Assembly (NCBI GenBank): GCA_036394195.1 | Contig: DASWFO010000027.1 | Coordinates: 1 to 20,849 of the forward strand | Direction of reading: 5' to 3' | Origin: DATJPD01 sp036394195 | GTDB lineage: Bacteria > Pseudomonadota > Alphaproteobacteria > CACIAM-22H2 | Length of the DNA: 20,849 nt | Part shown: positions 1 to 7,211 of the stretch, piece after piece | Layout of the letters: each line of letters starts with the position of its first letter | Numbering within the stretch: the first letter of the stretch is position 1 | Notes under the pieces: model-generated | The model's database searches: none | Seen by the model: the letters and a program-made list of their open reading frames with translations, nothing else | What the model was told of the DNA's origin: nothing | Made by a program: the position numbers and the translations under genes

Positions 1-1
1 C

Positions 2-505
2 AAGGCGCCAGAGGATGCCGCGGCCGCCGCCGCGGCGGCGCGGGGTCTGACACCCGCCGACATGGACGCTCCCAATCTGCGGGACGAGGCGGTGAGTGAA
101 GCGGCCTCGATCGTTGCCGCCCAGCCGGAGGTGCGCGCCGCCCTGGTCGACTTCCAGCGCCGCTTCGCGCACCACCCGCCGGCGGGCAAGCGCGGCGCCG
201 TGCTCGACGGGCGCGACATCGGGACCGTGATCTGCCCCGGCCCCGAGGTGATCAAGCTCTATGTCCACGCCTCGCCCGAAACCCGGGCAGAGCGCCGATT
301 CAAGGAGTTGCAGGCGCGGGGGGATGCTGCTACATACGCCCGCGTTCTGCAGGACATGAAGGATCGCGACGAGCGCGATCAAAGCCGAGGCGTCGCCGCC
401 CTCAAAAAGGCGGATGACGCCTATGACCTTGATACGACGGGATTAAATCCCGATCAGGCCTTTCAAAAGGCGCTCGAGTTCATCCAGTCCCGGAACCGCG
501 GCTGA
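2..505 (+). CDS. cmk: Cytidylate kinase, C-terminal part (5' end outside window)
   Basis: The protein transfers phosphate from ATP to CMP/dCMP in the cytoplasm for pyrimidine nucleotide recycling. About 167 codons are visible and the frame is open from base 2, so the P-loop N-terminus lies off the window. The first visible ATG (62) is internal. The visible part contains the hallmark DGRDIGT motif, then VICPGPEVIKLYVHASPETRAERR, written here as VICPGPEVIKLYV followed by HASPETRAERR, and the lid region with RDERDQSR. It ends with the usual DTTGLNPDQAF segment. The alanine-rich stretch at the left edge (eight alanines) is a low-complexity insert typical of GC-rich genomes. The gene sits directly upstream of rpsA in the same direction, the conserved cmk-rpsA order of proteobacteria. 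The stop codon lies inside a hairpin (497-526). Confidence 0.95.
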   Translation, partial: KAPEDAAAAAAAARGLTPADMDAPNLRDEAVSEAASIVAAQPEVRAALVDFQRRFAHHPPAGKRGAVLDGRDIGTVICPGPEVIKLYVHASPETRAERRFKELQARGDAATYARVLQDMKDRDERDQSRGVAALKKADDAYDLDTTGLNPDQAFQKALEFIQSRNRG

Positions 506-526
506 GGATCGTCCTCAGGGTCCGCG
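497..526 (+). promoter_or_regulatory. Hairpin over the cmk stop codon, in the rpsA leader
   Basis: CTGAGGA (502-508) pairs with TCCTCAG (512-518) around a TCG loop, and CGCGG (497-501) pairs with CCGCG (522-526) across a 3-nt bulge, giving about 12 base pairs. The cmk stop TGA (503-505) is inside the stem. No T-run follows, so it is not a classic intrinsic terminator. Leader hairpins upstream of rpsA mediate S1 autoregulation in enterobacteria; a similar role here is only inference. Confidence 0.4.
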
Positions 527-594
527 AACCACCAGCCCCGGCGTCGGCAGGCTGCACCCCGCAGCACGGACGACCGGCCACGAAAGGGTTTTCC

Positions 595-2277
595 ATGGCA
601 CAAGAGAATTTCGCCGAGCTGCTCGAAGAGTCGCTCAGCAAGTCGAGCGGCTTCGGCGGCTACGTCACCAAGGGCCGCGTGATCGCGGTCGAAAACGACT
701 TCGCGATCATCGATGTCGGCCTCAAGGCCGAAGGCCGCGTGGCGCTGCGAGAGTTCGCGCAGCCCGGCCAGCCGGCCGAGCTCAAGGTCAACGACATCGT
801 CGACGTGTTCGTCGAGCGGATGGAAGACAAGAACGGCGAGTGCGTGCTCAGCCGCGAGAAGGCCAAGCGCGAAGAAGCGTGGGGCCAGCTCGAGAAGTCG
901 TTCAAGGACAACAGCCGCGTGACCGGCGTCATCTTCGGCCGGGTCAAGGGCGGCTTCACCGTCGACCTCGGCGGTGCGGTGGCCTTCCTGCCCGGCAGCC
1001 AGGTCGACATCCGGCCGGTGCGCGACGTGACGCCGCTGATCGGCACGCCGCAGCCCTTCCAGATCCTGAAAATGGACCGTTCGCGCGGCAACATCGTCGT
1101 GTCGCGCCGCGCCGTCCTCGAGGAAACCCGCGCCGAGCAGCGCTCCGAGCTCGTCGCCTCGCTCAAGGAAGGCCAGGTCCTGCAGGGCGTGGTCAAGAAC
1201 ATCACCGACTACGGCGCGTTCGTGGACCTCGGCGGCGTCGACGGCCTGCTGCACGTCACCGACATCGCGTGGCGCCGCATCAACCATCCGAGCGAGGCCC
1301 TGCAAATCGGCCAGCAGGTGACCGTGCAGGTCATCCGCTTCAACCCCGAGACGCAGCGTATCTCGCTCGGCATGAAGCAGCTCGAAGCCGATCCGTGGGA
1401 GGGTGTCGCCGCCAAGTACCCGGTGGGTACGAAGTTCAAGGGCCGCGTCACCAACATCACCGACTACGGCGCGTTCGTCGAGCTTGAGCCCGGCATCGAG
1501 GGTCTCGTGCACGTCTCGGAGATGAGCTGGACCAAGAAGAACGTCCACCCCGGCAAGATCGTCTCGACCAGCCAGGAGGTCGAGGTGATGGTGCTGGACG
1601 TCGACTCTCAGAAGCGCCGGATCAGCCTCGGCCTCAAGCAGTGCTTCGCCAATCCGTGGGAGGCCTTCAAGGAGAAGCACCCGCAAGGCACCGAGCTCGA
1701 GGGCGAGGTCAAGAACATCACCGAGTTCGGCCTGTTCGTCGGCCTGCCCGGCGAGATCGACGGCATGGTCCATCTCTCGGACCTCGACTGGAAGCTGCCG
1801 GGCGAGGACGCGATCAAGAACTACAAGAAGAGCGACCGGGTGAAAGTGAAGGTGCTCGACGTCGACGTCGAGAAGGAGCGCATCTCGCTCGGCATCAAGC
1901 AGCTCGAGAGCGATCCGTTCGAGACCGCCGGCGATACCCTGAAGAAGGGCTCGGTGGTCACCGGGACCGTCACCTCGTCCCAGGATGCCGGCCTGGAGGT
2001 CGCCCTCGACGGCGGCGTGCTCGGCTTCATCCGCAAGTCCGACCTGTCGCGCGAGCGCAGCGAGCAGCGGCCGGACCGCTTCGCGGTCGGCGAAAAGGTC
2101 GATGCCAAGATCACCAATATCGACCGCGCTACGCGTCGCATCACCTTGTCGATCAAGGCCAAGGAGGTCGACGAGGACAAGGAGGCGATGGCGCAGTACG
2201 GATCGTCGGATTCCGGCGCCAGCCTCGGCGACATCCTGGGGGCGGCAATCAGCCGGGCCCGCAAGGACAAAGAGTAA
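595..2277 (+). CDS. rpsA: 30S ribosomal protein S1
   Basis: S1 is the large RNA-binding protein of the small ribosomal subunit that recruits mRNA, especially mRNAs with weak Shine-Dalgarno sites. The 560-residue product matches the usual length of about 560. Six S1 (OB-fold) repeats can be traced at roughly residues 24-88, 107-172, 193-261, 278-348, 365-435 and 450-521. Repeats 3 to 5 carry the recurring NITDYGAFV / NITEFGLFV and RISLGxKQ signatures; repeats 1, 2 and 6 are more divergent, as in other S1 proteins. The ATG at 595 gives the expected MAQENFAELLEESL start and is preceded by a modest purine tract (AAAGGG, about 584-588). The 89-nt gap after cmk contains a hairpin that may be regulatory. 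A strong intrinsic terminator follows. Confidence 0.97.
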   Translation: MAQENFAELLEESLSKSSGFGGYVTKGRVIAVENDFAIIDVGLKAEGRVALREFAQPGQPAELKVNDIVDVFVERMEDKNGECVLSREKAKREEAWGQLEKSFKDNSRVTGVIFGRVKGGFTVDLGGAVAFLPGSQVDIRPVRDVTPLIGTPQPFQILKMDRSRGNIVVSRRAVLEETRAEQRSELVASLKEGQVLQGVVKNITDYGAFVDLGGVDGLLHVTDIAWRRINHPSEALQIGQQVTVQVIRFNPETQRISLGMKQLEADPWEGVAAKYPVGTKFKGRVTNITDYGAFVELEPGIEGLVHVSEMSWTKKNVHPGKIVSTSQEVEVMVLDVDSQKRRISLGLKQCFANPWEAFKEKHPQGTELEGEVKNITEFGLFVGLPGEIDGMVHLSDLDWKLPGEDAIKNYKKSDRVKVKVLDVDVEKERISLGIKQLESDPFETAGDTLKKGSVVTGTVTSSQDAGLEVALDGGVLGFIRKSDLSRERSEQRPDRFAVGEKVDAKITNIDRATRRITLSIKAKEVDEDKEAMAQYGSSDSGASLGDILGAAISRARKDKE

Positions 2278-2299
2278 CCTTGAGACGATAGGCTCTCCG

Positions 2300-2335
2300 G
2301 GGCGGCTGGGTTAAACTCAGCCGCCCTTTGCTTTT
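2300..2335 (+). terminator. Rho-independent terminator after rpsA
   Basis: GGGCGGCTG (2300-2308) pairs with CAGCCGCCC (2318-2326), extended by a G-T and a G-C pair to 11 bp around a TTAAA loop, and is followed by TTTGCTTTT. This is the clearest intrinsic terminator in the window. It separates the highly expressed rpsA transcript from sppA, which would need its own promoter or readthrough. Confidence 0.88.
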
Positions 2336-2363
2336 CAAGCCACTTTCCTCCGTAGGCCGCGCC

Positions 2364-3305
2364 ATGCAGCCGCCCCCCCTGCCGCCCGACCCCGATTCGC
2401 TGATCGACCGCCGCCGGCTCAAGCGCCATCTCTCGGTTTGGCGGATCCTCGCCATCCTGCTGGCGCTGGTCGCCATCGGCGTCGGCGTCGGCCGCTTGGG
2501 CTTCTACGATATGCGCGACCATGTCGCGGTGCTGGAGGTGAAGGGCATCATCTCGACCGACCGCGACCGCGAGCGGGCGCTGATGAAGCTCGCCGACGAC
2601 AGTCGCGCGAAAGCGCTGCTGGTGCGGATCGACAGCCCGGGAGGGACCGTGGTCGGCGGCGAATCGCTGTTCCGTCAACTCCACGCCGTCGCGGCGAAGA
2701 AGCCGGTCGTCGCCGTCATGGGCGAGATGGCGGCCTCGGGCGGCTACATGGTGGCCCTCGCCGCGGAGCGCATCTTTGCGCGCGAAGGCACCATCACCGG
2801 CTCGATCGGGGTGATCCTGCAATCGGCCGACGTCACCGGGCTTCTGGCCAAGCTCGGCATCCAACCCGAGGCCATCAAGAGCGCACCGCTCAAGGCCGTG
2901 CCCTCACCCCTGGAGAAGCTGACCCCGGAAGGGAGAGAGGCGACCCAGGCCCTGGTGAACGACATGTACGCCATGTTCCAGGACATGGTGGCGGCCAGCC
3001 GCAACCTGCCGCCGACGAAGGTGCATGAACTCGCCGATGGGCGCGTGTTCACCGGCCGTCAGGCTCTGGCGAACGGCCTGATCGACCAGATTGGCGGCGA
3101 GCCCGAGGCACGGGCATGGCTTGCCACGCGCGGAGTGCCGCAGTCCCTGCCGGCGCGCAAGCTCGATATCCCCCGCGAGGACGATTTCTTCTCCGGCATG
3201 GCCGACAGCATGGTCCGGGCCCTGACCGGAAAAACGTATTTGTCTGAGAGGCTTACCCTTGACGGGCTGGTGGCGCTCTGGCACCCTGACTTTGGGACTC
3301 GTTAG
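2364..3305 (+). CDS. sppA: Signal peptide peptidase SppA (S49 family, short form)
   Basis: This is a membrane-anchored serine protease that degrades cleaved signal peptides. I chose ATG 2364 (313 aa) because the alternative TTG further upstream at 2328 lies inside the rpsA terminator. A cytoplasmic proline-rich and basic N-terminus is followed by one transmembrane helix at about residues 25-47. The protease domain contains LLVRIDSPGG and the nucleophile Ser125 in GEMAASGGYM. Lys177 in AIKSAPLK is the likely general base; its 52-residue spacing from the serine equals that of Bacillus subtilis SppA (Ser147/Lys199). The length corresponds to a single protease domain, not the tandem-domain enterobacterial SppA. 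It lies between rpsA and ihfB, a common alphaproteobacterial arrangement. Confidence 0.93.
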   Translation: MQPPPLPPDPDSLIDRRRLKRHLSVWRILAILLALVAIGVGVGRLGFYDMRDHVAVLEVKGIISTDRDRERALMKLADDSRAKALLVRIDSPGGTVVGGESLFRQLHAVAAKKPVVAVMGEMAASGGYMVALAAERIFAREGTITGSIGVILQSADVTGLLAKLGIQPEAIKSAPLKAVPSPLEKLTPEGREATQALVNDMYAMFQDMVAASRNLPPTKVHELADGRVFTGRQALANGLIDQIGGEPEARAWLATRGVPQSLPARKLDIPREDDFFSGMADSMVRALTGKTYLSERLTLDGLVALWHPDFGTR

Positions 3306-3396
3306 CCGGATCACGGACTTACGGGCCCTCTGACCCGCCACGAGAGGCGGCGGCAGACATAGGGACGGCCCCGGAAACAGGTTAGCGCGCCACGCC

Positions 3397-3681
3397 ATGA
3401 CCAAGTCCGAACTGATCCTCAAGCTCGCCGAGCGCAATCCGCATCTCTATCAGCGCGACGTCGAGCGCATCGTGTCGACCGTGTTCGACGAGATCACCGG
3501 GGCTTTGGCCCGCGGCGACCGGGTGGAGTTGCGCGGCTTCGGCGCGTTCTCGGTCAAGCGCCGGCAGTCGCGGGTGGGACGGAACCCGCGCACCGGCGAA
3601 GCGGTCCAGGTCGCCGAAAAGGCGGTCCCGTTTTTTAAGACCGGCAAAGAGCTGCGCGAAAAGCTGAACGGCAAGTCCTGA
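3397..3681 (+). CDS. ihfB: Integration host factor subunit beta
   Basis: This small nucleoid DNA-bending protein pairs with IhfA (not in this window) to form IHF, which acts in transcription, replication and recombination. The 94-residue length is normal for the family. The N-terminus MTKSELILKLAERNPHL, the GFGAFSVKRR beta-arm entry and GRNPRTGE with the DNA-intercalating proline are all present. ATG 3397 gives the canonical start. It lies 91 nt downstream of sppA, and the cmk-rpsA-(sppA)-ihfB order supports the beta over the alpha subunit. Confidence 0.95.
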   Translation: MTKSELILKLAERNPHLYQRDVERIVSTVFDEITGALARGDRVELRGFGAFSVKRRQSRVGRNPRTGEAVQVAEKAVPFFKTGKELREKLNGKS

Positions 3682-3685
3682 CCCG

Positions 3686-3707
3686 GCGGGGACAGGATCC
3701 GTCCCGC
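3686..3707 (+). other. GC-rich hairpin after ihfB
   Basis: GCGGGGAC (3686-3693) pairs with GTCCCGC (3701-3707) with one bulged G around an AGGATCC loop, five bases past the ihfB stop. There is no downstream T-run, so it may only stabilise the 3' end or attenuate weakly. It is a minor structure. Confidence 0.3.
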
Positions 3708-3756
3708 GCCCGCGGGAACCCATGGCTGCTTTGATTGATAAGCGGGCGGCGCGCCC

Positions 3757-4137
3757 ATGAAGCTCCTCCTCTGGATCGTCGGTGTGCCGCTGTTGCTGGT
3801 GGCAGCGTTCTTTGCCGTGGCCAATAGGGCCCCGGTGACGATCAGCCTGTGGCCGCTCGCCGAGCCGATCGAGGTTCCGCTGTTCGTCGCGATCATCGGC
3901 GCGCTGTATGTCGGGGTGGTCGTCGGAGTGCTCGCCGGGTGGTGGTCGGGCCGCGGTGCCCGCAAGCGCGCGCGGCGGGAGACGCGGCGCGCCGACACGC
4001 TCGAACGCGAGGCTCAAAATCTCAAATTGCGGTTGGAGGCGCTGGAAGCGGCCAAGCCCGCCGCGCGGGCTATCGACGCGGCGCGACCGGATGCGGCACA
4101 ATCGGCGCCACCGCCCCCGGTCCCCCTTTTGCATTGA
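3757..4137 (+). CDS. lapA: LapA-domain (DUF1049) inner-membrane protein
   Basis: The 126-residue protein has two hydrophobic helices, at about residues 3-22 and 42-63, separated by the short NRAPVTISLWPL turn that typifies LapA (YciS) proteins. A basic segment (RKRARRETRR) and a predicted coiled coil (about residues 75-107) follow, then a proline/alanine-rich tail. In E. coli LapA works with LapB in controlling lipopolysaccharide synthesis; no lapB is visible here, so that role is only by family. The position immediately after ihfB is conserved in many alphaproteobacteria. The stop is seven bases before the next start codon, suggesting cotranscription. Confidence 0.85.
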   Translation: MKLLLWIVGVPLLLVAAFFAVANRAPVTISLWPLAEPIEVPLFVAIIGALYVGVVVGVLAGWWSGRGARKRARRETRRADTLEREAQNLKLRLEALEAAKPAARAIDAARPDAAQSAPPPPVPLLH

Positions 4138-4144
4138 GCGGCTT

Positions 4145-5098
4145 ATGCGCGTTCTCGACGCCAGTGCCGTCGAAACCCTGGAGACCGAACCGCTGGTCGA
4201 GCAGCTTCGGCAGGCGTTCCGCGGCGGTGGCATAGTCCCGCCGCGCCACCATCACACGATCCGCGTCCCCGGCACGGAGGATGCCACGCTGCTGCTGATG
4301 CCGGCGTGGCAGGAGGGCCGCTATCTCGGGACCAAGATCGTCACCGTCTTCCCCGGCAACAACGCCCGCAGCCTGTCCTCGGTCGCCGGCACCTACGTCC
4401 TGATGTCCGGCCGCACCGGAGAGCCGCTGCTCGTCGCCGACGGGCGGATGCTGACATTGCGCCGCACCGCCGCCGCCTCGGCGCTGGCGGCGAAGTATCT
4501 CGCGCGCCAGGACGCGCACCGCCTGTTGATGATCGGCACCGGAGCCCTCGCCCCGCACCTGATCCTGGCGCATGCCACGGTGCGGCCGATCCGCGAGGTC
4601 GCGATCTGGAGTCGCTCGCCCGAGAAGGCCGAGCGCCTCGCGCGCACCTTGTCGAACCGCTATCTCACCGTCACCGCGACCCGCGATCTCGCTGGGGCCG
4701 TAACCGCCGCCGACGTGATCTCCTGTGCCACGTTGAGCCAGGAGCCGCTGATCCGCGGCGAGTGGCTGAAGCCCGGCCAGCATCTCGACCTCGTCGGCGG
4801 CTTCACGCCGAGTATGCGCGAGGCTGACGACGAGGCAATCGACCGCTCGCGCGTCTATGTCGATTCGCCGGTCGCGATCGAGGAGGCCGGCGACATCGTG
4901 CAGCCGCTGAAGAGCGGCGTGCTGATGGAGCAGTCGATCGCCGGCGATCTCGCCGAGCTCACGCAAGGGCGCTGTTCCGGCCGCAGCTTCTACAACCAGA
5001 TCACGCTGTTCAAATCGGTCGGCACGGCGCTCGAGGACCTCGCGGCTGCGGTGCTGCTGTTCGAAAGCACGCGCGACGAAATCACGACTTTAAGATAA
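4145..5098 (+). CDS. Ornithine cyclodeaminase / delta1-pyrroline-2-carboxylate reductase family protein
   Basis: The 317-residue protein belongs to the ornithine cyclodeaminase/mu-crystallin family of NAD(P)-dependent enzymes. Visible features are GTKIVTVFPGN (residues 62-72; the lysine normally contacts the substrate carboxylate), the nucleotide-binding MIGTGALAPHL (129-139), and HLDLVGGFTPSMREAD. The last motif resembles the pyrroline-/piperideine-2-carboxylate (ketimine) reductase branch more than true ornithine cyclodeaminases, so reduction of cyclic imino acids such as pyrroline-2-carboxylate to L-proline is the preferred guess. Substrate cannot be proved from sequence. ATG 4145 lies seven bases after lapA. 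An amino-acid oxidase-like gene follows, separated by a structured repeat. It is not a standard member of this housekeeping cluster. Confidence 0.82.
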   Translation: MRVLDASAVETLETEPLVEQLRQAFRGGGIVPPRHHHTIRVPGTEDATLLLMPAWQEGRYLGTKIVTVFPGNNARSLSSVAGTYVLMSGRTGEPLLVADGRMLTLRRTAAASALAAKYLARQDAHRLLMIGTGALAPHLILAHATVRPIREVAIWSRSPEKAERLARTLSNRYLTVTATRDLAGAVTAADVISCATLSQEPLIRGEWLKPGQHLDLVGGFTPSMREADDEAIDRSRVYVDSPVAIEEAGDIVQPLKSGVLMEQSIAGDLAELTQGRCSGRSFYNQITLFKSVGTALEDLAAAVLLFESTRDEITTLR

Positions 5099-5102
5099 TT
5101 TG

Positions 5103-5184
5103 GCCGCCCTCGCAGCTAGCCGCCACACCAACCCTAGCTGCTCGGGCGGCGCGCGCCTATCCAGGCGCGCGGGTGACTCACGGC
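5103..5184 (+). repeat. Structured intergenic element, copy 1 (covarying hairpins, G-quadruplex loop)
   Basis: The element starts four bases after the preceding stop codon and ends 23 bases before the next ATG. Hairpin 1 has an outer stem GCCGCCC/GGGCGGC (5103-5109 with 5144-5150), a symmetric TC/TC internal loop, and an inner stem GCAGCTAG/CTAGCTGC (5112-5119 with 5134-5141) closing a 14-nt loop, CCGCCACACCAACC. Hairpin 2 is CGCGCGCCT/AGGCGCGCG (5150-5158 with 5163-5171) with an ATCC loop. The tail GGTGACTCACGGC contains the small palindrome GTGACTCAC. A second copy at 7109-7187 keeps loops and tail identical while changing paired stem bases together. The minus strand of the large loop reads GGTTGGTGTGGCGG. 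No named family is recognised. Confidence 0.88.
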
Positions 5185-5207
5185 AATCGCCGTGGTAGAG
5201 CCGCCGC

Positions 5208-6341
5208 ATGAAGATCTCCATCGTGGGCGGCGGAATCATGGGGCTGGCGTCGGCCTGGGCGCTGGCGCGCGACGGCCACAGCGTCACCGTGTTCGAGCAG
5301 GGGACGCTCCCCAATCCGCTCGGCTCCTCGGTCGACGAGCATCGCCTGATCCGCCACCCGTACGGCGCCGAGCGGGGCTACACGCGGATGATCGGGCCCG
5401 CCTATGCGGCTTGGGACCAGCTCTGGGCCGATCTCGGCGCCACGCATTACGCGCCGACCGGCACGCTGGTCCTCGACCGCGGCGATCCATGGACGGCCGA
5501 CACCGCGGAGACGCTCGCTGCGGAAGGCATTCCGTTCAAACGGGTCGGACCGCGCGGCGTGATCGAGACTTATCCCATGCTGGCGGCCGACCACGTCCGC
5601 GGGGGCTTGGTGCTGGACTCCGGCGGCAGCTTGTTCGCGCGGCGCATCGTGGCCCATCTCGCCCGTTACCTCGATGGGCGGGGCGTCGACATCGGATCCG
5701 AGATCCTGGTCCGCCGGGTCGATCCCGAGCGCGGACGTCTGTGGATCGCGGACGACATCCGCGGCGACCAGCCGGTCGACGCCGATCTCCTCATCGTCGC
5801 GGCGGGACCCTGGGCGACACGTCTTGTACCGGCGTTGCAGCCGCGCGTGACGCCGTCGCGCCAGACGGTGATGTATCTGACTCCGCCGCCCGATCTCGCC
5901 GCGGCCTGGATGGCCCATCCGATGGTGCTCGACCTCGATCTCACCTCCGGCTTCTATGTCGTCCCGCCGCGCCCCCTGCCGGGCGGCGGCACCAGCGGGC
6001 TCAAGATCGGCAACCACGCCTTCACGCTGACCGGGGATCCGGATCGCGACCGCGCAGCGACCGGCGAGGAGACACACCGGCTGCTCGATCTCTGCGCGCG
6101 GTCGCTCCGCCAGTTCGAGCGCTACGCGATCAAGGAGGCGAAGATCTGCTTCTACGACGTCGAGCCGCAGGAGAGATTCATCGTCGAGCCGCTGGGCGCC
6201 CGCGGCTGGATGCTGAGCGGCTTTTCCGGCCACGGCTTCAAGTTCGGCGCCCTGGTCGGGCTCGAGCTGGCGCGCGCGATCCGGGGCGACCTGGCCCCGC
6301 AGGAGCTGTCGGCCTGGGCCGCGGGGCGGTTGCCCACCTGA
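5208..6341 (+). CDS. FAD-dependent amine/amino-acid oxidase (monomeric sarcosine oxidase / N-methyltryptophan oxidase-like)
   Basis: The 377-residue protein is a DAO-family flavoenzyme. It starts with the dinucleotide-binding VGGGIMGLASAWALARDG (residues 6-23) and the FAD-ribose acid in VFEQ (28-31). HRLIRHPYG (45-53) matches the substrate-side region of the sarcosine oxidase branch. Cys314 in KICFYDVEP aligns with the covalent-FAD cysteine of monomeric sarcosine oxidase (Cys315), and GFSGHGFKFG (338-347) is the family C-terminal FAD-binding loop. It probably oxidises a secondary or N-methyl amino acid, releasing hydrogen peroxide; the exact substrate is unknown. It follows an imino-acid reductase family gene, so the two may act on related cyclic amino acids. 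Only a weak Shine-Dalgarno-like GGTAGAG is present before ATG 5208, just after structured element copy 1. Confidence 0.87.
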   Translation: MKISIVGGGIMGLASAWALARDGHSVTVFEQGTLPNPLGSSVDEHRLIRHPYGAERGYTRMIGPAYAAWDQLWADLGATHYAPTGTLVLDRGDPWTADTAETLAAEGIPFKRVGPRGVIETYPMLAADHVRGGLVLDSGGSLFARRIVAHLARYLDGRGVDIGSEILVRRVDPERGRLWIADDIRGDQPVDADLLIVAAGPWATRLVPALQPRVTPSRQTVMYLTPPPDLAAAWMAHPMVLDLDLTSGFYVVPPRPLPGGGTSGLKIGNHAFTLTGDPDRDRAATGEETHRLLDLCARSLRQFERYAIKEAKICFYDVEPQERFIVEPLGARGWMLSGFSGHGFKFGALVGLELARAIRGDLAPQELSAWAAGRLPT

Positions 6342-6397
6342 ACGCCGGACGTGCTAAAACACGGGCCGACCAAGCCGACCTCTTCGTGGAACCGCCG

Positions 6398-7108
6398 ATG
6401 CCCGACCCCGCCTCGCGAATCATTGTCGCCATCGACCGCATGACCCTCGCGGACGCGCATGCCGATATCGGCCGCGTCGGGCCCCGGCTCGGCTTCGTCA
6501 AGCTCGGCCTCGAATTCTTCGTCGCCAACGGCCCGCAAGGGGTGCGGGCGGTCGCGGGGCCGCTGCCGCTGTTCCTCGATCTCAAGCTGCACGATATCCC
6601 GAACACCGTGGCCGGCGGCGTGCGCGCCGCGTGCAGCGTGTCGCCCCGGTTTCTCACCATCCACAGTGCCGGCGGCGAGGCGATGATGCGCGCCGCCGCG
6701 GAGGCCGCCAAAGCTGCCGGCTCGTCGCGGCCGATGCTGCTGGCGATCACCGTGCTGACCAGCCTCGACGAGGCCGACCTCAAGGCAGTCGGCCAGGCCG
6801 GGCCGGTGCGCGACCAGGTGCGGCGGCTCGCCGCCCTCGCCCAGACCTCGGGGCTCGACGGCGTGGTGTGCTCGCCGCACGAGCTGCAGGCGCTGCGCGC
6901 CGACTGCGGCCGCGACTTCGTGCTTGTCACACCCGGCATCCGCCCGGCCGCGACCGGAACGGACGACCAGAAGCGCGCCATGACACCGTCCGAAGCGATC
7001 CGGCTTGGCGCCGATTATCTCGTGGTGGGCCGGCCGATCACCCAGGCCGACGATCCCGCGGCGGCACTGGCGAAGATTGCGGATGAGATCGCACCTTTAA
7101 TTTCATGA
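6398..7108 (+). CDS. pyrF: Orotidine 5'-phosphate decarboxylase
   Basis: This cytoplasmic enzyme converts OMP to UMP, the last step of de novo pyrimidine synthesis. The 236-residue protein shows the catalytic DLKLHDIPNT motif (residues 61-70, with Asp61, Lys63 and Asp66), the earlier AIDR (Asp13) and VKLG (Lys35) substrate residues, and the phosphate-loop region TPGIRP and VVGRPIT. ATG 6398 gives MPDPASRIIVAIDRMT, the usual start. The gene lies 56 nt after the flavoprotein gene and directly before structured element copy 2 and trpF; pyrF-trpF adjacency occurs in various proteobacteria. Confidence 0.96.
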   Translation: MPDPASRIIVAIDRMTLADAHADIGRVGPRLGFVKLGLEFFVANGPQGVRAVAGPLPLFLDLKLHDIPNTVAGGVRAACSVSPRFLTIHSAGGEAMMRAAAEAAKAAGSSRPMLLAITVLTSLDEADLKAVGQAGPVRDQVRRLAALAQTSGLDGVVCSPHELQALRADCGRDFVLVTPGIRPAATGTDDQKRAMTPSEAIRLGADYLVVGRPITQADDPAAALAKIADEIAPLIS

Positions 7109-7187
7109 CCCGCTCGCATTTAGCCGCCACACCAACCCTAAATGCTCGCGGGCGCGCGCCCATCCGGGCGCGCGGGTGACTCACGGC
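7109..7187 (+). repeat. Structured intergenic element, copy 2 (covarying hairpins, G-quadruplex loop)
   Basis: This is the second copy of the element at 5103-5184, in the same orientation, starting at the base after the pyrF stop and ending 24 bases before the trpF ATG. The outer stem is CCCGC/GCGGG (7109-7113 with 7148-7152), followed by the TC/TC internal loop and inner stem GCATTTAG/CTAAATGC (7116-7123 with 7138-7145) around the identical 14-nt loop (7124-7137). Hairpin 2 is CGCGCGCCC/GGGCGCGCG (7153-7161 with 7166-7174) with the same ATCC loop, then the identical tail (7175-7187). Relative to copy 1, two inner-stem pairs and one hairpin-2 pair have changed on both sides, preserving pairing. 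Confidence 0.88.
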
Positions 7188-7211
7188 TGGCGCTCTGCAT
7201 AGCGAACACGT

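Noticed and set aside
463..1773. Long antisense open frame (436 codons) opposite rpsA
   Set aside because: It is a mirror of rpsA codon bias in GC-rich DNA, with low-complexity Ala/Asp/Leu/Arg composition, no recognisable domain and no ribosome site.
5150..5184. Hairpin 2 of the element as a simple intrinsic terminator
   Set aside because: There is no T-run after the stem in either copy, and the tail is conserved GC-rich sequence instead.
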